A stretch of 64,000 bases of DNA from an uncultured Clostridia bacterium (GTDB taxonomy: Bacteria; Bacillota; Clostridia; RUG12999): assembly GCA_934792465.1 (NCBI GenBank), contig CAKVOK010000008.1:1-64000 (forward strand), read 5' to 3'. Both the position numbers and the translations under genes were made by a program. The notes beneath the pieces were generated by a model. It was not told where the DNA came from. It made no database searches and saw nothing but the letters and a program-made list of their open reading frames with translations. Position 1 is the first letter of the stretch, and every line of letters begins with the position of its first letter. Below are positions 53,402 to 63,738 of this stretch, in pieces.

Positions 53402-55062
53402 TAATCGATAACCGCTCCTTTGTCTGCCGATGAAACATTTTTCGCATATCTTGCAATATATCCTTTAAGATTTTCTTTTTTCTTAATCTGCATTTCAGAT
53501 TTTCGCTTTTGAAGCTCATCTGCCGATATATCTATGTCTATTTTGTAGTTCGGAATATCAATATTTATTATATCGCCCTCTTTAATGTATGCAATCGTTC
53601 CGCCGTTTGCGGCTTCGGGAGATATATGCCCGATTGCGGCACCACGTGTCGCACCGGAGAATCTTCCGTCAGTTATCAGCGCAACGTCTTTGTCGAGTCC
53701 CATACCGGCAATTGCCGAGGTGGGGGAGAGCATTTCGCGCATTCCCGGACCGCCTGCCGGACCTTCGTAGCGTATAACAACTACATCGCCTTTGCTTATC
53801 TTGCTGTCGTATATTGCGGAAATAGCTTCTTCCTCACTGTCGAATACTCTTGCTTTTCCACTGTGAACAAGCATTTCGGGTGCTACGGCACTGCGCTTTA
53901 CGACCGCACCGTTTTCGGCAAGCGAGCCGAATAATACGGCAAGACCACCGGTCTTGGAATACGGATTGTCTATGCTTCTTATAACATCTCCGTGTATGCA
54001 TTTTGCATTTGAGATATTTTCCTTAACCGTTTTACCGGTGACGGTCATTTCGTTTTCGTGCAGCATATTTTTTGTTGAAAGTTCACGCATTACGGCGTAT
54101 ACTCCGCCTGCCGCATGAAAATCCTGAATATGGTATTTCCCTGCCGGTGCGAGATGACAGATATTCGGTGTTTTTTCGCTTATTTCATTTACCTTTTTGA
54201 GGTTGAAATCAATGCCTGTTTCGTGCGCCAATGCGGTTAAATGGAGCAGTGAGTTGCTGGAACAGCCTATAGCCATATCAACCGTCAAAGCGTTTTCGAT
54301 AGCATTTTCCGTTATTATATCAAGCGGACGTATGTCTTTTTCCACAAGCTCGGCAATCTTCATTCCGGTGTCCTTTGCAAGTCTTATGCGTTCGGCATAT
54401 ACTGCCGGGATTGTTCCGTTTCCTTGGAGTGCGATACCGAGTGCCTCGCACAGACAGTTCATGGAATTTGCCGTAAACATACCGGAGCAAGAACCGCAGC
54501 CGGGGCAGGCATTATCTTCAAAATATTTAAGCTCATTTTCACCCATTGAGCCTTTTTTATATGCGCCGACCGCTTCGAATACGCTGTTCAAATCCATGTG
54601 TTTTCCGTCGTCGGAACAATTGGAAAGCATCGCACCGCCCGAAACGAATATAGACGGTATGTTCAGACGAACTGCCGCCAGGAGCATACCGGGGACGATT
54701 TTGTCGCAGTTCGGTATAAATACAAGCCCATCGAAAGCATGAGCCATAGCCATACATTCGATGCTGTCGGCGATTATCTCACGGGAGGCAAGGGAATATT
54801 TCATTCCCTCGTGTCCCATTGCGATACCGTCGCAAACGCCTATTGTATTAAATTCAATCGGAGTTGCGCCGGCAGCAAGTATACCGTCTTTAACAGCACG
54901 TGCTATAGTGTTCAAATGAACGTGTCCCGGTACAATTTCATTGAAAGAATTTACAACGCCTATAATCGGACGGCGGATTTGCTCATCGGTCAGTCCGAGA
55001 GCCTTTAAAAGTGATCTCTGAGGTGCCCGTTCCGCTCCTTTTTTTATGTTATCACTTCTCAT
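53401..55062 (-). CDS. ilvD: Dihydroxy-acid dehydratase
   Basis: A 553-residue Fe-S dehydratase that converts 2,3-dihydroxy acids to 2-keto acids, the third common step of valine and isoleucine synthesis. [19 protein letters not shown] near residue 190 and [12 protein letters not shown] near 115 supply cluster ligands; [20 protein letters not shown] is near the C-terminal domain. Length is standard. GGAGAGG lies before the ATG. Thirteen bases separate it from ilvC. Confidence 0.97.
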   Translation of the reverse strand: MRSDNIKKGAERAPQRSLLKALGLTDEQIRRPIIGVVNSFNEIVPGHVHLNTIARAVKDGILAAGATPIEFNTIGVCDGIAMGHEGMKYSLASREIIADSIECMAMAHAFDGLVFIPNCDKIVPGMLLAAVRLNIPSIFVSGGAMLSNCSDDGKHMDLNSVFEAVGAYKKGSMGENELKYFEDNACPGCGSCSGMFTANSMNCLCEALGIALQGNGTIPAVYAERIRLAKDTGMKIAELVEKDIRPLDIITENAIENALTVDMAIGCSSNSLLHLTALAHETGIDFNLKKVNEISEKTPNICHLAPAGKYHIQDFHAAGGVYAVMRELSTKNMLHENEMTVTGKTVKENISNAKCIHGDVIRSIDNPYSKTGGLAVLFGSLAENGAVVKRSAVAPEMLVHSGKARVFDSEEEAISAIYDSKISKGDVVVIRYEGPAGGPGMREMLSPTSAIAGMGLDKDVALITDGRFSGATRGAAIGHISPEAANGGTIAYIKEGDIINIDIPNYKIDIDISADELQKRKSEMQIKKKENLKGYIARYAKNVSSADKGAVID

Positions 55063-55075
55063 GTTTATCCTCTCC

Positions 55076-56095
<1,020 letters not shown>

Positions 56096-56127
56096 TTACT
56101 CCTTTTTATTTTTATTGGTTTACCCAA

Positions 56128-56631
56128 TTATTTTTTTTCGTCTTTCAGGCAGCGTTTGCCCCTGTCCATGGAAACTGTGCCGGTTCGGCAAAGCTCCAGT
56201 ATACCGTAAGGTTTCATTAAATCTATGAAAGCTTCAAGTTTTCCGGTTTCGCCCGTCATCTCAATGCAGACGGATTTCGGTGTATAATCTATTATTTTAC
56301 TTCTGAATACATTTGCAGCATCCATAATCTCATGGCGGTTTTCCTTGGTTGCCGCCACTTTTATCAGCACAAATTCACGTGATACGATTTCACCCGGAAT
56401 CATTTCCTTTATTTCGTATACATCATGCATCTTGGAAAGCTGCTTGATACTTTGGTCGCGATCGTAATCCTCACCGGTCATTGTTATTGTCATTCGTGAA
56501 AATTTCGGATTTTCCGTTTCGCCTACGACAAGGCTGTCTATGTTAAATCCCCGCCGCCCGAACATTCCGGATATTCTTGTCAATACGCCGGCTTTGTTCA
56601 GAACAAGCATTCCTATTATATATTTTTTCAT
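56128..56631 (-). CDS. ilvN: Acetolactate synthase small (regulatory) subunit
   Basis: A 167-residue subunit with an N-terminal ACT domain (VLNKAGVLTRISGMFGRRGFNI, i.e. VLNKAGVLTRISG and FGRRGFNI, near 10-32) and the C-terminal small-subunit domain (SREFVLIKVAAT). It stimulates IlvB and confers feedback inhibition by valine. Nine bases separate it from ilvB. Confidence 0.95.
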   Translation of the reverse strand: MKKYIIGMLVLNKAGVLTRISGMFGRRGFNIDSLVVGETENPKFSRMTITMTGEDYDRDQSIKQLSKMHDVYEIKEMIPGEIVSREFVLIKVAATKENRHEIMDAANVFRSKIIDYTPKSVCIEMTGETGKLEAFIDLMKPYGILELCRTGTVSMDRGKRCLKDEKK

Positions 56632-56640
56632 ATGTATCTC

Positions 56641-58287
56641 CTACCTTATTATTAAATCATCGAATGTACCGTTCGGCGGTATCATCGGAAGAACTCTGTC
56701 GTTTATGTCGATTTTGCAATCTATTACGAAAGGCTCATTCTGCATAAACGCTTCTTTGATAATGGGTTCGAGTTCGCTTTCGTTAAGTATGCGTTTTGCT
56801 TTTATCCCGAAAGCGTCCGCAAGCTTTACGAAATCCGTTTTGCGGTGAAGTGTTGTCTGCGAATAATGTCCGTCGAAAAACATCGTCTGCATTTGACGTA
56901 CCATTCCCAAAGTGCCGTTGTTCATTATGAGAATTATCAGCGGAATGTTGTGTGTGCCGACTGTTGCAAGTTCGTTCATATCCATACCGAAGCTGCCGTC
57001 GCCCGTAATCAGTACGGTTTTTCTGCCGGTCGCCATTGCCGCACCTATCGCACCGCCGACACCGAATCCCATTGCCCCAAGACCGCCGCTCGATATGAAT
57101 GTGCGGGGATTTTTGAATTTATAATACTGCGCCGTCCACATCTGATGCTGTCCTACGTCCGTAACGATTGGCGTATTGTCCTTTGCATATTTTCTTATGC
57201 ATTCGACAATTTCACGAGGATAAAGCTTAGAGACTTCCGTTTTTGCCTGCTCGGTTTTCAGCATTTTTATTTCATCTCGCCACTCGGGATTGTTCTTTTT
57301 CGGGAGCAAGGGAATAATGGCATTGAGCGTATCCTTTACATCTGCGTTTATTCCTATATTGGACGTTACGTTTTTATCAATCTCCGCATTGTCTATATCA
57401 ACATGAATGATTTTTGTTTTCTTGTTCATCTTGAATCGGCTGTTTATCGCACGGTCGCTGAACCTTGCGCCGAGTGCTATAATCAAATCGGAATCGCCCT
57501 TTGCTTTTGTGGCGGCATATCTGCCGTGCATACCCGTCATGCCGAGCATATTCGGATTGTCCGCCGATACTGCGGTAAGCCCCATCATAGACGTCCCTAT
57601 CGGTGCGTCAATGATTTCCGCAAGCTCCGCAATTTCTTTTTCGGCATTTGCCGCAATTGCGCCGCCGCCGCAATATATAAAAGGCTTTTTGGATTTTTCG
57701 ATAAGCTTTGCCGCCTGATTTATTAGCGTTGCGGACGGTTTCCGCATTTTGCTTTTTTTCACCTTTTCGGCAGGGATATACTTAATTTCCGCTGTCTGAA
57801 CATCTTTCGGAATATCAACAAGTACAGGACCTGTTCGACCTGAAATTGCAATTCTGAACGCTTCGCGCAGCGTATCCGCAAGCTCATCAATTGATTTCAC
57901 GATAAAACCGTGTTTTACTATAGGCATTGTAATGCCGGCAATATCAACTTCCTGAAAACTGTCCCTGCCTATAAGAAAATTGGGGACGTTTCCCGTCACG
58001 GCAACCATAGGCACGGAATCAAGATACGCATTTGCTATTCCGGTTACAAGGTTTGTAGCACCCGGCCCGGAGGTTGCTATAACAACGCCGCACTTTCCCG
58101 AAGCTCTCGCATAGCCGTCTGCGGCGTGTGCCGCACCCTGTTCGTGTGCCGTGAGCACGTGAGTTATTTTGTCGGAATACTTATAGAGTGCGTCATATAT
58201 ATTCACGACCTGACCGCCGGGATACCCGAATACGGTATCGACATCCTGTTCAAGAAGCACGTTAATCAAAATTTCAGAACCGTTCAT
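56641..58287 (-). CDS. ilvB: Acetolactate synthase large subunit
   Basis: A 548-residue thiamine-diphosphate enzyme joining two pyruvates, or pyruvate and 2-ketobutyrate. The N-terminal domain has GYPGGQVVNIYDAL and the catalytic glutamate in TAHEQGAAHAADGYAR. The C-terminal ThDP/Mg motif is GDGSFGMDMNELATVG with MMNNGTLG-like LIMNNGTLGM. It is the first structural gene of the operon, 120 bases after the leader peptide, with the attenuator at 58303-58341 just before its AAGGAT ribosome site. Confidence 0.96.
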   Translation of the reverse strand: MNGSEILINVLLEQDVDTVFGYPGGQVVNIYDALYKYSDKITHVLTAHEQGAAHAADGYARASGKCGVVIATSGPGATNLVTGIANAYLDSVPMVAVTGNVPNFLIGRDSFQEVDIAGITMPIVKHGFIVKSIDELADTLREAFRIAISGRTGPVLVDIPKDVQTAEIKYIPAEKVKKSKMRKPSATLINQAAKLIEKSKKPFIYCGGGAIAANAEKEIAELAEIIDAPIGTSMMGLTAVSADNPNMLGMTGMHGRYAATKAKGDSDLIIALGARFSDRAINSRFKMNKKTKIIHVDIDNAEIDKNVTSNIGINADVKDTLNAIIPLLPKKNNPEWRDEIKMLKTEQAKTEVSKLYPREIVECIRKYAKDNTPIVTDVGQHQMWTAQYYKFKNPRTFISSGGLGAMGFGVGGAIGAAMATGRKTVLITGDGSFGMDMNELATVGTHNIPLIILIMNNGTLGMVRQMQTMFFDGHYSQTTLHRKTDFVKLADAFGIKAKRILNESELEPIIKEAFMQNEPFVIDCKIDINDRVLPMIPPNGTFDDLIIR

Positions 58288-58302
58288 AATCTCTTATCCT
58301 TT

Positions 58303-58341
58303 CAAAAAAAATATGGATTTGCGACTGTTCGGCGCAAACCC
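58303..58341 (-). terminator. Attenuator terminator of the ilv operon
   Basis: Minus strand: GGGTTTGCG (58341-58333), a 9-base loop, CGCAAATCC (58323-58315; one G-T pair), then ATATTTTTTTT. It lies inside the transcribed leader, 16 bases before the ilvB ATG. The loop bases can pair with CTGTTTG just after the leader-peptide stop (58405-58399), a possible antiterminator. Confidence 0.8.
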
Positions 58342-58407
58342 AGAAAAATACATATATATCAATAAAACATGATTATATCCATTTCATTTGTTATACGACA
58401 AACAGCG

Positions 58408-58485
58408 CTATATTCCGCATGCCACGACGACGAGCACGAGAACAGCGCTGACTGCTGCCAAAACTACAAATGAAAAACCAATCAT
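58408..58485 (-). CDS. ilv leader peptide
   Basis: A 25-codon frame with AAAGGAGAT (58500-58492) before its ATG at 58485. It starts MIGFSFVVLAAV and ends VVVACGI. Eight of 25 residues are Val, three Leu and two Ile, with Val/Leu clustered in codons 15-21. It lies between the ilv promoter and the attenuator. This is the classic layout of ribosome-mediated attenuation: stalling at Val codons under starvation should free the sequence after the stop to disrupt the terminator. A small membrane peptide is the alternative. Confidence 0.75.
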   Translation of the reverse strand: MIGFSFVVLAAVSAVLVLVVVACGI

Positions 58486-58521
58486 CTTTTTATCTCCTTT
58501 ACAAAAAATAAATATGTATAT

Positions 58522-58550
58522 ATAATACCACAAAGCAAGAAAAATGTCAA
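58522..58550 (-). promoter_or_regulatory. Promoter of the ilv operon
   Basis: Minus strand: TTGACA (58550-58545), 17 bases, TATTAT (58527-58522), with TTTGTGG before the -10. The region 58288-58711 holds this promoter, the leader, the attenuator and the divergent cimA promoter. No T-box motif was seen. Confidence 0.8.
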
Positions 58551-58644
58551 TGCTTTTTTGAAATTTTATGCATTTTATTAATTTTTTTGTATGAAATTTG
58601 TTTAGTATGGATAAAAAGTGCCAAAAAATAAATTCAGAAAAAAT

Positions 58645-58673
58645 TTGACTAATTAAAAAAAATATTGTATAAT
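58645..58673 (+). promoter_or_regulatory. Promoter of cimA
   Basis: TTGACT (58645-58650), 17 bases, TATAAT (58668-58673), divergent from the ilv promoter. Confidence 0.75.
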
Positions 58674-58711
58674 ATATAGTAGGGAAAATTATCAAAAACG
58701 GAGTGAACTGT

Positions 58712-60271
58712 ATGAAAAAAGTGTATACGCTTGATACTACGCTTAGGGACGGAATGCAATCTGCCAAAATATCCTTTACGATTGAGGATAAAATCAAAAT
58801 TATAAAATATCTTGACAGACTCGGGATAGACTATATAGAAGCGGGAAATCCTTATTCCAATATAAAAGATGCAGAGCTTTTTGAAAGACTTGCCTGTATT
58901 AAGCTGAAGCACTCGAGGATTGCCTCGTTCGGAAGCACGAGAAAAGTCGGCATAACGGCAGAAAAAGACCCCGGTTTGCGTGTGCTGAAAGAATGCAGCG
59001 CCGAAACCGCCGTAATATTCGGAAAAGCATGGAAGCTGCATATAAAAGAAATTCTCGGAACAACGCCGGAGGAAAACCTTGCTATCATAAGAGAATCAAT
59101 AGAGTATTTATGCAAAAACGGAAAAAAAGTCATATTTGATGCCGAGCATTTTTTTGACGGATATAAAGCGGATAAAGAATATGCGATAAAGGTTATACGG
59201 ACGGCGCACGAGGCAGGAGCGGAATATGTTGTCCTGTGCGATACGAACGGCGGAAGCTTTCCGGCGGAAATATACGAAATCGTATCGGAAATTACAAAAG
59301 AAACGGACGTACCTATAGGAATACATACGCATGACGATTCCGGAATGGCGGTAGCCTGCGGAATAGCGGCGGTGCAGGCCGGAGCAGTACATATCCAGGG
59401 AACAATAAACGGCGTGGGCGAACGATGCGGAAACGCAAATCTTGCTACAATGATAGCAAATTTGCAGCTGAAAAAAGGGTATCAATTAATTCCGGAAGAA
59501 AGTATGCCGACGCTTACGGAAACTGCAAGGGCAATCGCCGAAATCTCCAATATATCCACAACCGGACTGCCGTATATCAGCAAAAGCGCATTTTCTCACA
59601 AAGCCGGTATGCATATAGATGCAGTGATGAAAAATCCGGCTTCTTTCGAGCATATCGACCCGGAATGTGTTGGCAACAGCAGAAATATTCTGCTTTCCGA
59701 AATGTCCGGCAAGGCGGCGATTCTGCCGGCGATAAACAAAGTCGTGCCGGGAACAAAAAAAGATTCTCCCATAGTGGATATGATTTTGCGCAGACTGAAA
59801 GAGCTTGAATTTAAAGGCTATCAGTTTGAAGCGGCAAATGCTTCTTTGGATTTGGTAATAAGAAAAACTCTCGGAATATACAGGCCGTTTTTCGAGCTTG
59901 TAAAGTTCAAGGTTTTCGGCGAATATGACAACAGCGAAAGCAGTGCTTCCGCAATCGTTAAGATAATGGTCGGAAGCAGAGAAGAGCTCACGGCGGCAGA
60001 CAGCACGGAAGGTCCTGTCCATGCTATAGACACTGCGCTCAGAAAAGCTCTGTACGTCTTTTATCCGGAGCTTAAGGAAACGAAGCTTACGGACTATAAG
60101 GTTCGTGTGCTTAATTCCAGCGATACACGTTCTATGGTACGTGTTCTCATAGATACGCGAGATAATAACGATACATGGAGCAGCGTAGGTATATCGGCGG
60201 ATATAATCGAAGCGTCAAAAAATGCGCTTATGGAATCGCTTGAATATAAATTGATAAAAACCCGCGGATAA
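58712..60271 (+). CDS. cimA: Citramalate synthase
   Basis: A 519-residue enzyme of the 2-isopropylmalate/citramalate synthase family. LDTTLRDGMQSAKISFT starts the HMGL-like TIM barrel, GIHTHDDSGMAVA holds metal ligands, GTINGVGERCGNANL follows, and the C-terminal (about 385-515) is the LeuA allosteric dimer domain. The DPECVGNSRNILLSEMSGK block and overall length match the CimA type (TIGR00977). It condenses pyruvate and acetyl-CoA to citramalate, giving 2-ketobutyrate for isoleucine without threonine deaminase. Its position divergent from ilvBNCD supports this. leuB/leuCD would be elsewhere. ATG at 58712 with GGAGTG. Confidence 0.85.
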   Translation: MKKVYTLDTTLRDGMQSAKISFTIEDKIKIIKYLDRLGIDYIEAGNPYSNIKDAELFERLACIKLKHSRIASFGSTRKVGITAEKDPGLRVLKECSAETAVIFGKAWKLHIKEILGTTPEENLAIIRESIEYLCKNGKKVIFDAEHFFDGYKADKEYAIKVIRTAHEAGAEYVVLCDTNGGSFPAEIYEIVSEITKETDVPIGIHTHDDSGMAVACGIAAVQAGAVHIQGTINGVGERCGNANLATMIANLQLKKGYQLIPEESMPTLTETARAIAEISNISTTGLPYISKSAFSHKAGMHIDAVMKNPASFEHIDPECVGNSRNILLSEMSGKAAILPAINKVVPGTKKDSPIVDMILRRLKELEFKGYQFEAANASLDLVIRKTLGIYRPFFELVKFKVFGEYDNSESSASAIVKIMVGSREELTAADSTEGPVHAIDTALRKALYVFYPELKETKLTDYKVRVLNSSDTRSMVRVLIDTRDNNDTWSSVGISADIIEASKNALMESLEYKLIKTRG

Positions 60272-60313
60272 TAATATCTGCGTCGGGATAAAATAACAAG
60301 GAAGATCATATAT

Positions 60314-60338
60314 GCCGTGCAAACGGCGGAAAAGGAGG
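60314..60338 (+). promoter_or_regulatory. Hairpin-plus-Shine-Dalgarno element before ldh
   Basis: GCCG (60314-60317), 6-base loop TGCAAA, CGGC (60324-60327), then GGAAAAGGAGG (60328-60338) and the ATG at 60344. Upstream, the 13-mer GGGATAAAATAAC (60285-60297) is also found before the mreC element (6047-6059). Confidence 0.5.
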
Positions 60339-60343
60339 CTATT

Positions 60344-61297
60344 ATGTCATACGATAAAAGAAAAATAGTTCTTATAGGAACGGGAATGGTGGGCATGAGC
60401 TTTGCATATGCTCTGCTCAATCAGAGTGCCTGCGATGAGCTTGTACTTATCGATATAAACAAGGAACGTGCAATGGGCGAGGCTATGGATTTAAACCACG
60501 GTTTGGCATTTGCTACGTCGAGCATGAAGATATATTCGGGAGATTATCCCGACTGCTCCGATGCGGATATAGTCGTTATATGTGCCGGAGTTGCGCAGAA
60601 AGAGGGAGAAACAAGGCTCGACCTCCTGCAGCGGAATGCAAATGTGTTCAGCTCGATTGTAAAGCCTGTCGTTGCGTCCGGATTTGACGGAATTTTCCTC
60701 ATTGCAACCAATCCTGTTGATATAATGACAAGAATTACGTGCCAGCTTTCGGGGTTCCCGTCAAACAGGGTAATAGGTTCGGGTACAACTCTTGATACGG
60801 CAAGACTGCGTTATCTCGTCGGGGAATATCTGAGCGTAGACCCAAGAAACATCCATGCATACGTAATCGGTGAACACGGCGACAGCGAGTTTGTTCCGTG
60901 GTCACAGGCGCTTGTTTCGACAAAACCGGTGCTTGCCGTGTGCGAGGAATCGGGCGGAAAATTCTGCAAAGCGGAGCTTGAAAAAATAAGCGAACAGGTG
61001 AGAACCTCCGCATACACCATAATAAAAGCAAAATCCGCAACATACTACGGTATAGGAATGGCGCTCGTGCGAATAGTAAAAGCGATTTTGGGAGATGAAA
61101 GCAGCGTACTCACAATATCCGCAAGGCTGAAAGGCGAATACGGAAAGAGCGGCGTGTATGCCGGTGTTCCGTGCATTGTAAACAGAGAGGGAGCAAGAGA
61201 AATTCTTACACTTTCGCTGAATGACGATGAGCTTAAACAGTTCAGAGAATCCTGCGACATTTTGGAAGGATATTATTCCAAGCTTAAAGTTGAATAA
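60344..61297 (+). CDS. ldh: L-lactate dehydrogenase
   Basis: A 317-residue NAD-dependent LDH. IGTGMVGMSFAYALL is the nucleotide-binding loop, ATNPVDIMT and the catalytic His motif GEHGDSEFVPWS (near residues 174-185) are present, and the Arg of GETRLDLLQRN binds substrate. It reduces pyruvate to L-lactate, regenerating NAD in fermentation; in many Firmicutes it needs fructose-1,6-bisphosphate. AAAGGAGG fits the ATG at 60344. It follows cimA by 72 bases. Confidence 0.93.
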   Translation: MSYDKRKIVLIGTGMVGMSFAYALLNQSACDELVLIDINKERAMGEAMDLNHGLAFATSSMKIYSGDYPDCSDADIVVICAGVAQKEGETRLDLLQRNANVFSSIVKPVVASGFDGIFLIATNPVDIMTRITCQLSGFPSNRVIGSGTTLDTARLRYLVGEYLSVDPRNIHAYVIGEHGDSEFVPWSQALVSTKPVLAVCEESGGKFCKAELEKISEQVRTSAYTIIKAKSATYYGIGMALVRIVKAILGDESSVLTISARLKGEYGKSGVYAGVPCIVNREGAREILTLSLNDDELKQFRESCDILEGYYSKLKVE

Positions 61298-61356
61298 ACG
61301 TGGCATTATAAAAATGCACAGACTGCATAGAACACTATTTTTATAAAGACACTAAA

Positions 61357-61394
61357 GAGGGTGCCGCAAAACAAAATCGTTTTGCAGCACCCTC
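61357..61394. terminator. Palindromic terminator, dispersed repeat copy 2
   Basis: Arms 61357-61372 and 61379-61394 pair over 16 bases with one mismatch, loop AAAATC. The right arm GTTTTGCAGCACCCTC is identical to that at 52330-52345. It lies between convergent ldh and prs. Confidence 0.8.
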
Positions 61395-61406
61395 GAAATA
61401 TATGCA

Positions 61407-62402
61407 TTATACGTTTTTAAGTTCTTTTGATTTCTGCTCCGGTTCAACGTACAGAGGACTTACGGATATATCTTCGTAAATTCTCGTTATTGCTTCCGCA
61501 CATATCGGAGCAACGGACAATACTTTGATGTTATCAAGCGTATGCTCTTTTGTAAGAGGTACGGTATCGAGAACAACAAGCTGTTCGATACACGAAGCTT
61601 TAAGTCTTTCTATTGCCGGTCCGGAAAGTACCGCATGAGTACAGCAAGCGTATACGGCTTTCGCACCGTTTTTCTTGAGTGCTTCCGCACCTACCGTAAT
61701 AGTTCCGGCAGTATCTATCATATCATCAACCATGATACAATATTTGTCTTTAATATCACCTATAATGTTCATTACCTCAACAGCGTTCGGTTTCGGACGG
61801 CGTTTGTCAACAATTGCAAACGGAACGTTAAGTCTTTGAGCAAACTGTCTTGCTCTGCCTACGCTGCCGTGGTCGGGAGAAACGATTACAACGTCTTCCA
61901 TGATGCTTTTAAGCTGATGCTTGAAATAATTCGCAAGAAGAGGAAGTCCGTATAAATGATCTACCGGAATGTTGAAAAATCCCTGAATCTGCGGTGCATG
62001 AAGGTCGAGAGTAAGCACTCTGTCTGCACCTGCCGCTGTGATTAAGTCAGCCACTAACTTGGCAGATATAGGATCACGCGCTTTGGCTTTTCTGTCCTGA
62101 CGTGCGTAACCGAAATACGGGATTACCGCCGTAATGCGTGCGGCAGAAGCGCGCTTGAACGCATCAATCATAATCAGCAGTTCCATTATATTATCGTTTA
62201 CAGGGCTACAAGTGGACTGCAGCACAAAAACCTCTGAACCTCTCACTGTTTCGTTAATGTTACAAAAAATCTCACCGTCGCTGAATGTCTTTACATCGGA
62301 ATTTCCGAGAGGAATATTAAGCTTTGCAGCTATTTCCTTGGCAAGTTTTCTGTGTGAGTTCCCCGCAAAAAGTTTAATATTTTTTCCGTGGGTGGCCATC
62401 AT
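61407..62402 (-). CDS. prs: Ribose-phosphate pyrophosphokinase
   Basis: A 331-residue PRPP synthetase. [16 protein letters not shown] starts the fold; [12 protein letters not shown] is the ATP loop, [18 protein letters not shown] the flexible/regulatory loop, and [14 protein letters not shown] the PRPP-binding motif. PRPP feeds purine, pyrimidine, histidine and NAD synthesis. AGGAG at 62415-62411 fits the ATG at 62402. It is monocistronic here, with its own consensus promoter, rather than in the glmU-prs order. Confidence 0.96.
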   Translation of the reverse strand: MMATHGKNIKLFAGNSHRKLAKEIAAKLNIPLGNSDVKTFSDGEIFCNINETVRGSEVFVLQSTCSPVNDNIMELLIMIDAFKRASAARITAVIPYFGYARQDRKAKARDPISAKLVADLITAAGADRVLTLDLHAPQIQGFFNIPVDHLYGLPLLANYFKHQLKSIMEDVVIVSPDHGSVGRARQFAQRLNVPFAIVDKRRPKPNAVEVMNIIGDIKDKYCIMVDDMIDTAGTITVGAEALKKNGAKAVYACCTHAVLSGPAIERLKASCIEQLVVLDTVPLTKEHTLDNIKVLSVAPICAEAITRIYEDISVSPLYVEPEQKSKELKNV

Positions 62403-62433
62403 CAGTATCACTCCTAATTAATTTGATACTTTT

Positions 62434-62462
62434 ATTATATACCTTAACTCATATAATGTCAA
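62434..62462 (-). promoter_or_regulatory. Promoter of prs
   Basis: Minus strand: TTGACA (62462-62457), 17 bases, TATAAT (62439-62434), full consensus in both hexamers. Confidence 0.8.
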
Positions 62463-62493
62463 TACACTATATGCTTAAATTTATAAAAAAAAT

Positions 62494-63738
62494 TTATCTT
62501 TTTTTGTTGAATTGTTTTATTTCCGATAAATCCTTGTACAAATAAAGCGAACCGCAGATGATGATTAGAGCATTTTCGCACTTTGCGGCGGAAACGGCGT
62601 CCGCTATATCGGGCATAGGCACGGCGCAGATTCCCGCATCGGCGGCTTTTTGCGCAAGCAAAGTTTCGTCCATGGCTCTCGGATTGTTTTTCACCTTAAC
62701 CGTGTACATTTTTTTAATACCCGTTTTTTTCAATATTTCAAGTTCGCATATCATATCCTTGTCCTTCATGCATGAGAAAATGAAAACCTTGTCGCGGTCT
62801 TTGAAATATCTGTTCAGATTTTCCGCAAGCGCTTCCGCTCCGTCCGGATTGTGCGCACCGTCGTAAATTGTATTTTCGTCAAGCATTTCAAATCTCGCCG
62901 GATTTTTTGCCCGTTCTATACCGGAAGCTATATATTCCGGGTTTATACCGAGCCGCAGTGCCGTTTCGGCGGCAATACAAGCGTTTTCAATCTGATATAT
63001 TCCGCATAAACCCGATTTTAAATTTTTCAGATTTTTATATGAAAATATTTCGTGACAGCCGTCATGCACGTCCGGGGATGGATAGTCAACGGTGTATAAT
63101 TCGTTTCCTTTTAGGTCAGCCGCTTGCTTTAATACGTCGTAAACCTCTTTATGCTGCAAAGTTGTAACGCAAAAACCGCCTTTTTTTATTATTCCCGCTT
63201 TTGCACGGGCAATGTCCGTAATGGTATTTCCCAAATAATCTGTGTGGTCCATACTTATTTTCGTTATAACGGAACACATATTTGTATCTATTATGTTTGT
63301 TGCGTCCTTTTCGCCGCCAAGACCTGTTTCGAGAACTACGATTCCGCAGCCGCAGCGGTAAAAATATAAAAATGCGGCAGCTGTCCAAATTTCAAATTGA
63401 GTCGGCGAAATATCTTTCGGAAGTTTTGCGCAGTACGTTTCCATTTCGTGCAGAAGATTTTCCATTTCCGTTTCGGAAATGTTTTTGCCGTCTACGGAAA
63501 TTCTTTCGCATACAGAGATTAGATTCGGCGAGGTGTATTTGCCGGTCTTGATTCCCGAAGCCGTCAGAATTTCTTGCAAATATGTGCAGACAGAACCTTT
63601 GCCGTTTGTGCCGGCAATATGAATGAACTTAAGATTTTTCTGCGGATTTTTCATTACTTCAAGCAATGCACGTATTGATTCGAGTCCGGGCTTGGCGATT
63701 GCCTGAAAGCTGTTTGCGAATTTTTTAAAATTGTCCAA
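62494..63738 (-). CDS. folC: Folylpolyglutamate synthase / dihydrofolate synthase
   Basis: A 414-residue Mur-ligase-type enzyme. The P-loop is HIAGTNGKGSVCTYL (near residues 40-54), the omega-like segment SPNLISVCERI follows, then KISMDHTDYLGNTITDIARAKAGI (as ISMDHTDYLG and IARAKAGI) and YDGAHNPDGAEALAE near residue 290. It adds glutamates to folates and may also make dihydrofolate. It overlaps the preceding membrane-protein gene by 14 bases. Confidence 0.93.
   Translation of the reverse strand: MDNFKKFANSFQAIAKPGLESIRALLEVMKNPQKNLKFIHIAGTNGKGSVCTYLQEILTASGIKTGKYTSPNLISVCERISVDGKNISETEMENLLHEMETYCAKLPKDISPTQFEIWTAAAFLYFYRCGCGIVVLETGLGGEKDATNIIDTNMCSVITKISMDHTDYLGNTITDIARAKAGIIKKGGFCVTTLQHKEVYDVLKQAADLKGNELYTVDYPSPDVHDGCHEIFSYKNLKNLKSGLCGIYQIENACIAAETALRLGINPEYIASGIERAKNPARFEMLDENTIYDGAHNPDGAEALAENLNRYFKDRDKVFIFSCMKDKDMICELEILKKTGIKKMYTVKVKNNPRAMDETLLAQKAADAGICAVPMPDIADAVSAAKCENALIIICGSLYLYKDLSEIKQFNKKR

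Noticed and set aside
56845..57726. 293-codon plus-strand open frame
   Set aside because: It is antisense to ilvB, has no family-like features and no ribosome site; a shadow of the real gene.
58288..58711. T-box riboswitch before ilvB
   Set aside because: I looked for the conserved TGGNACCGCG-type motif on the minus strand and did not find it; the leader-peptide layout explains the terminator.
58408..58797. 129-codon minus-strand open frame upstream of ilvB
   Set aside because: Its 5' part crosses the ilv and cimA promoters. Only the last 25 codons, with their own ribosome site, are credible as the leader peptide.
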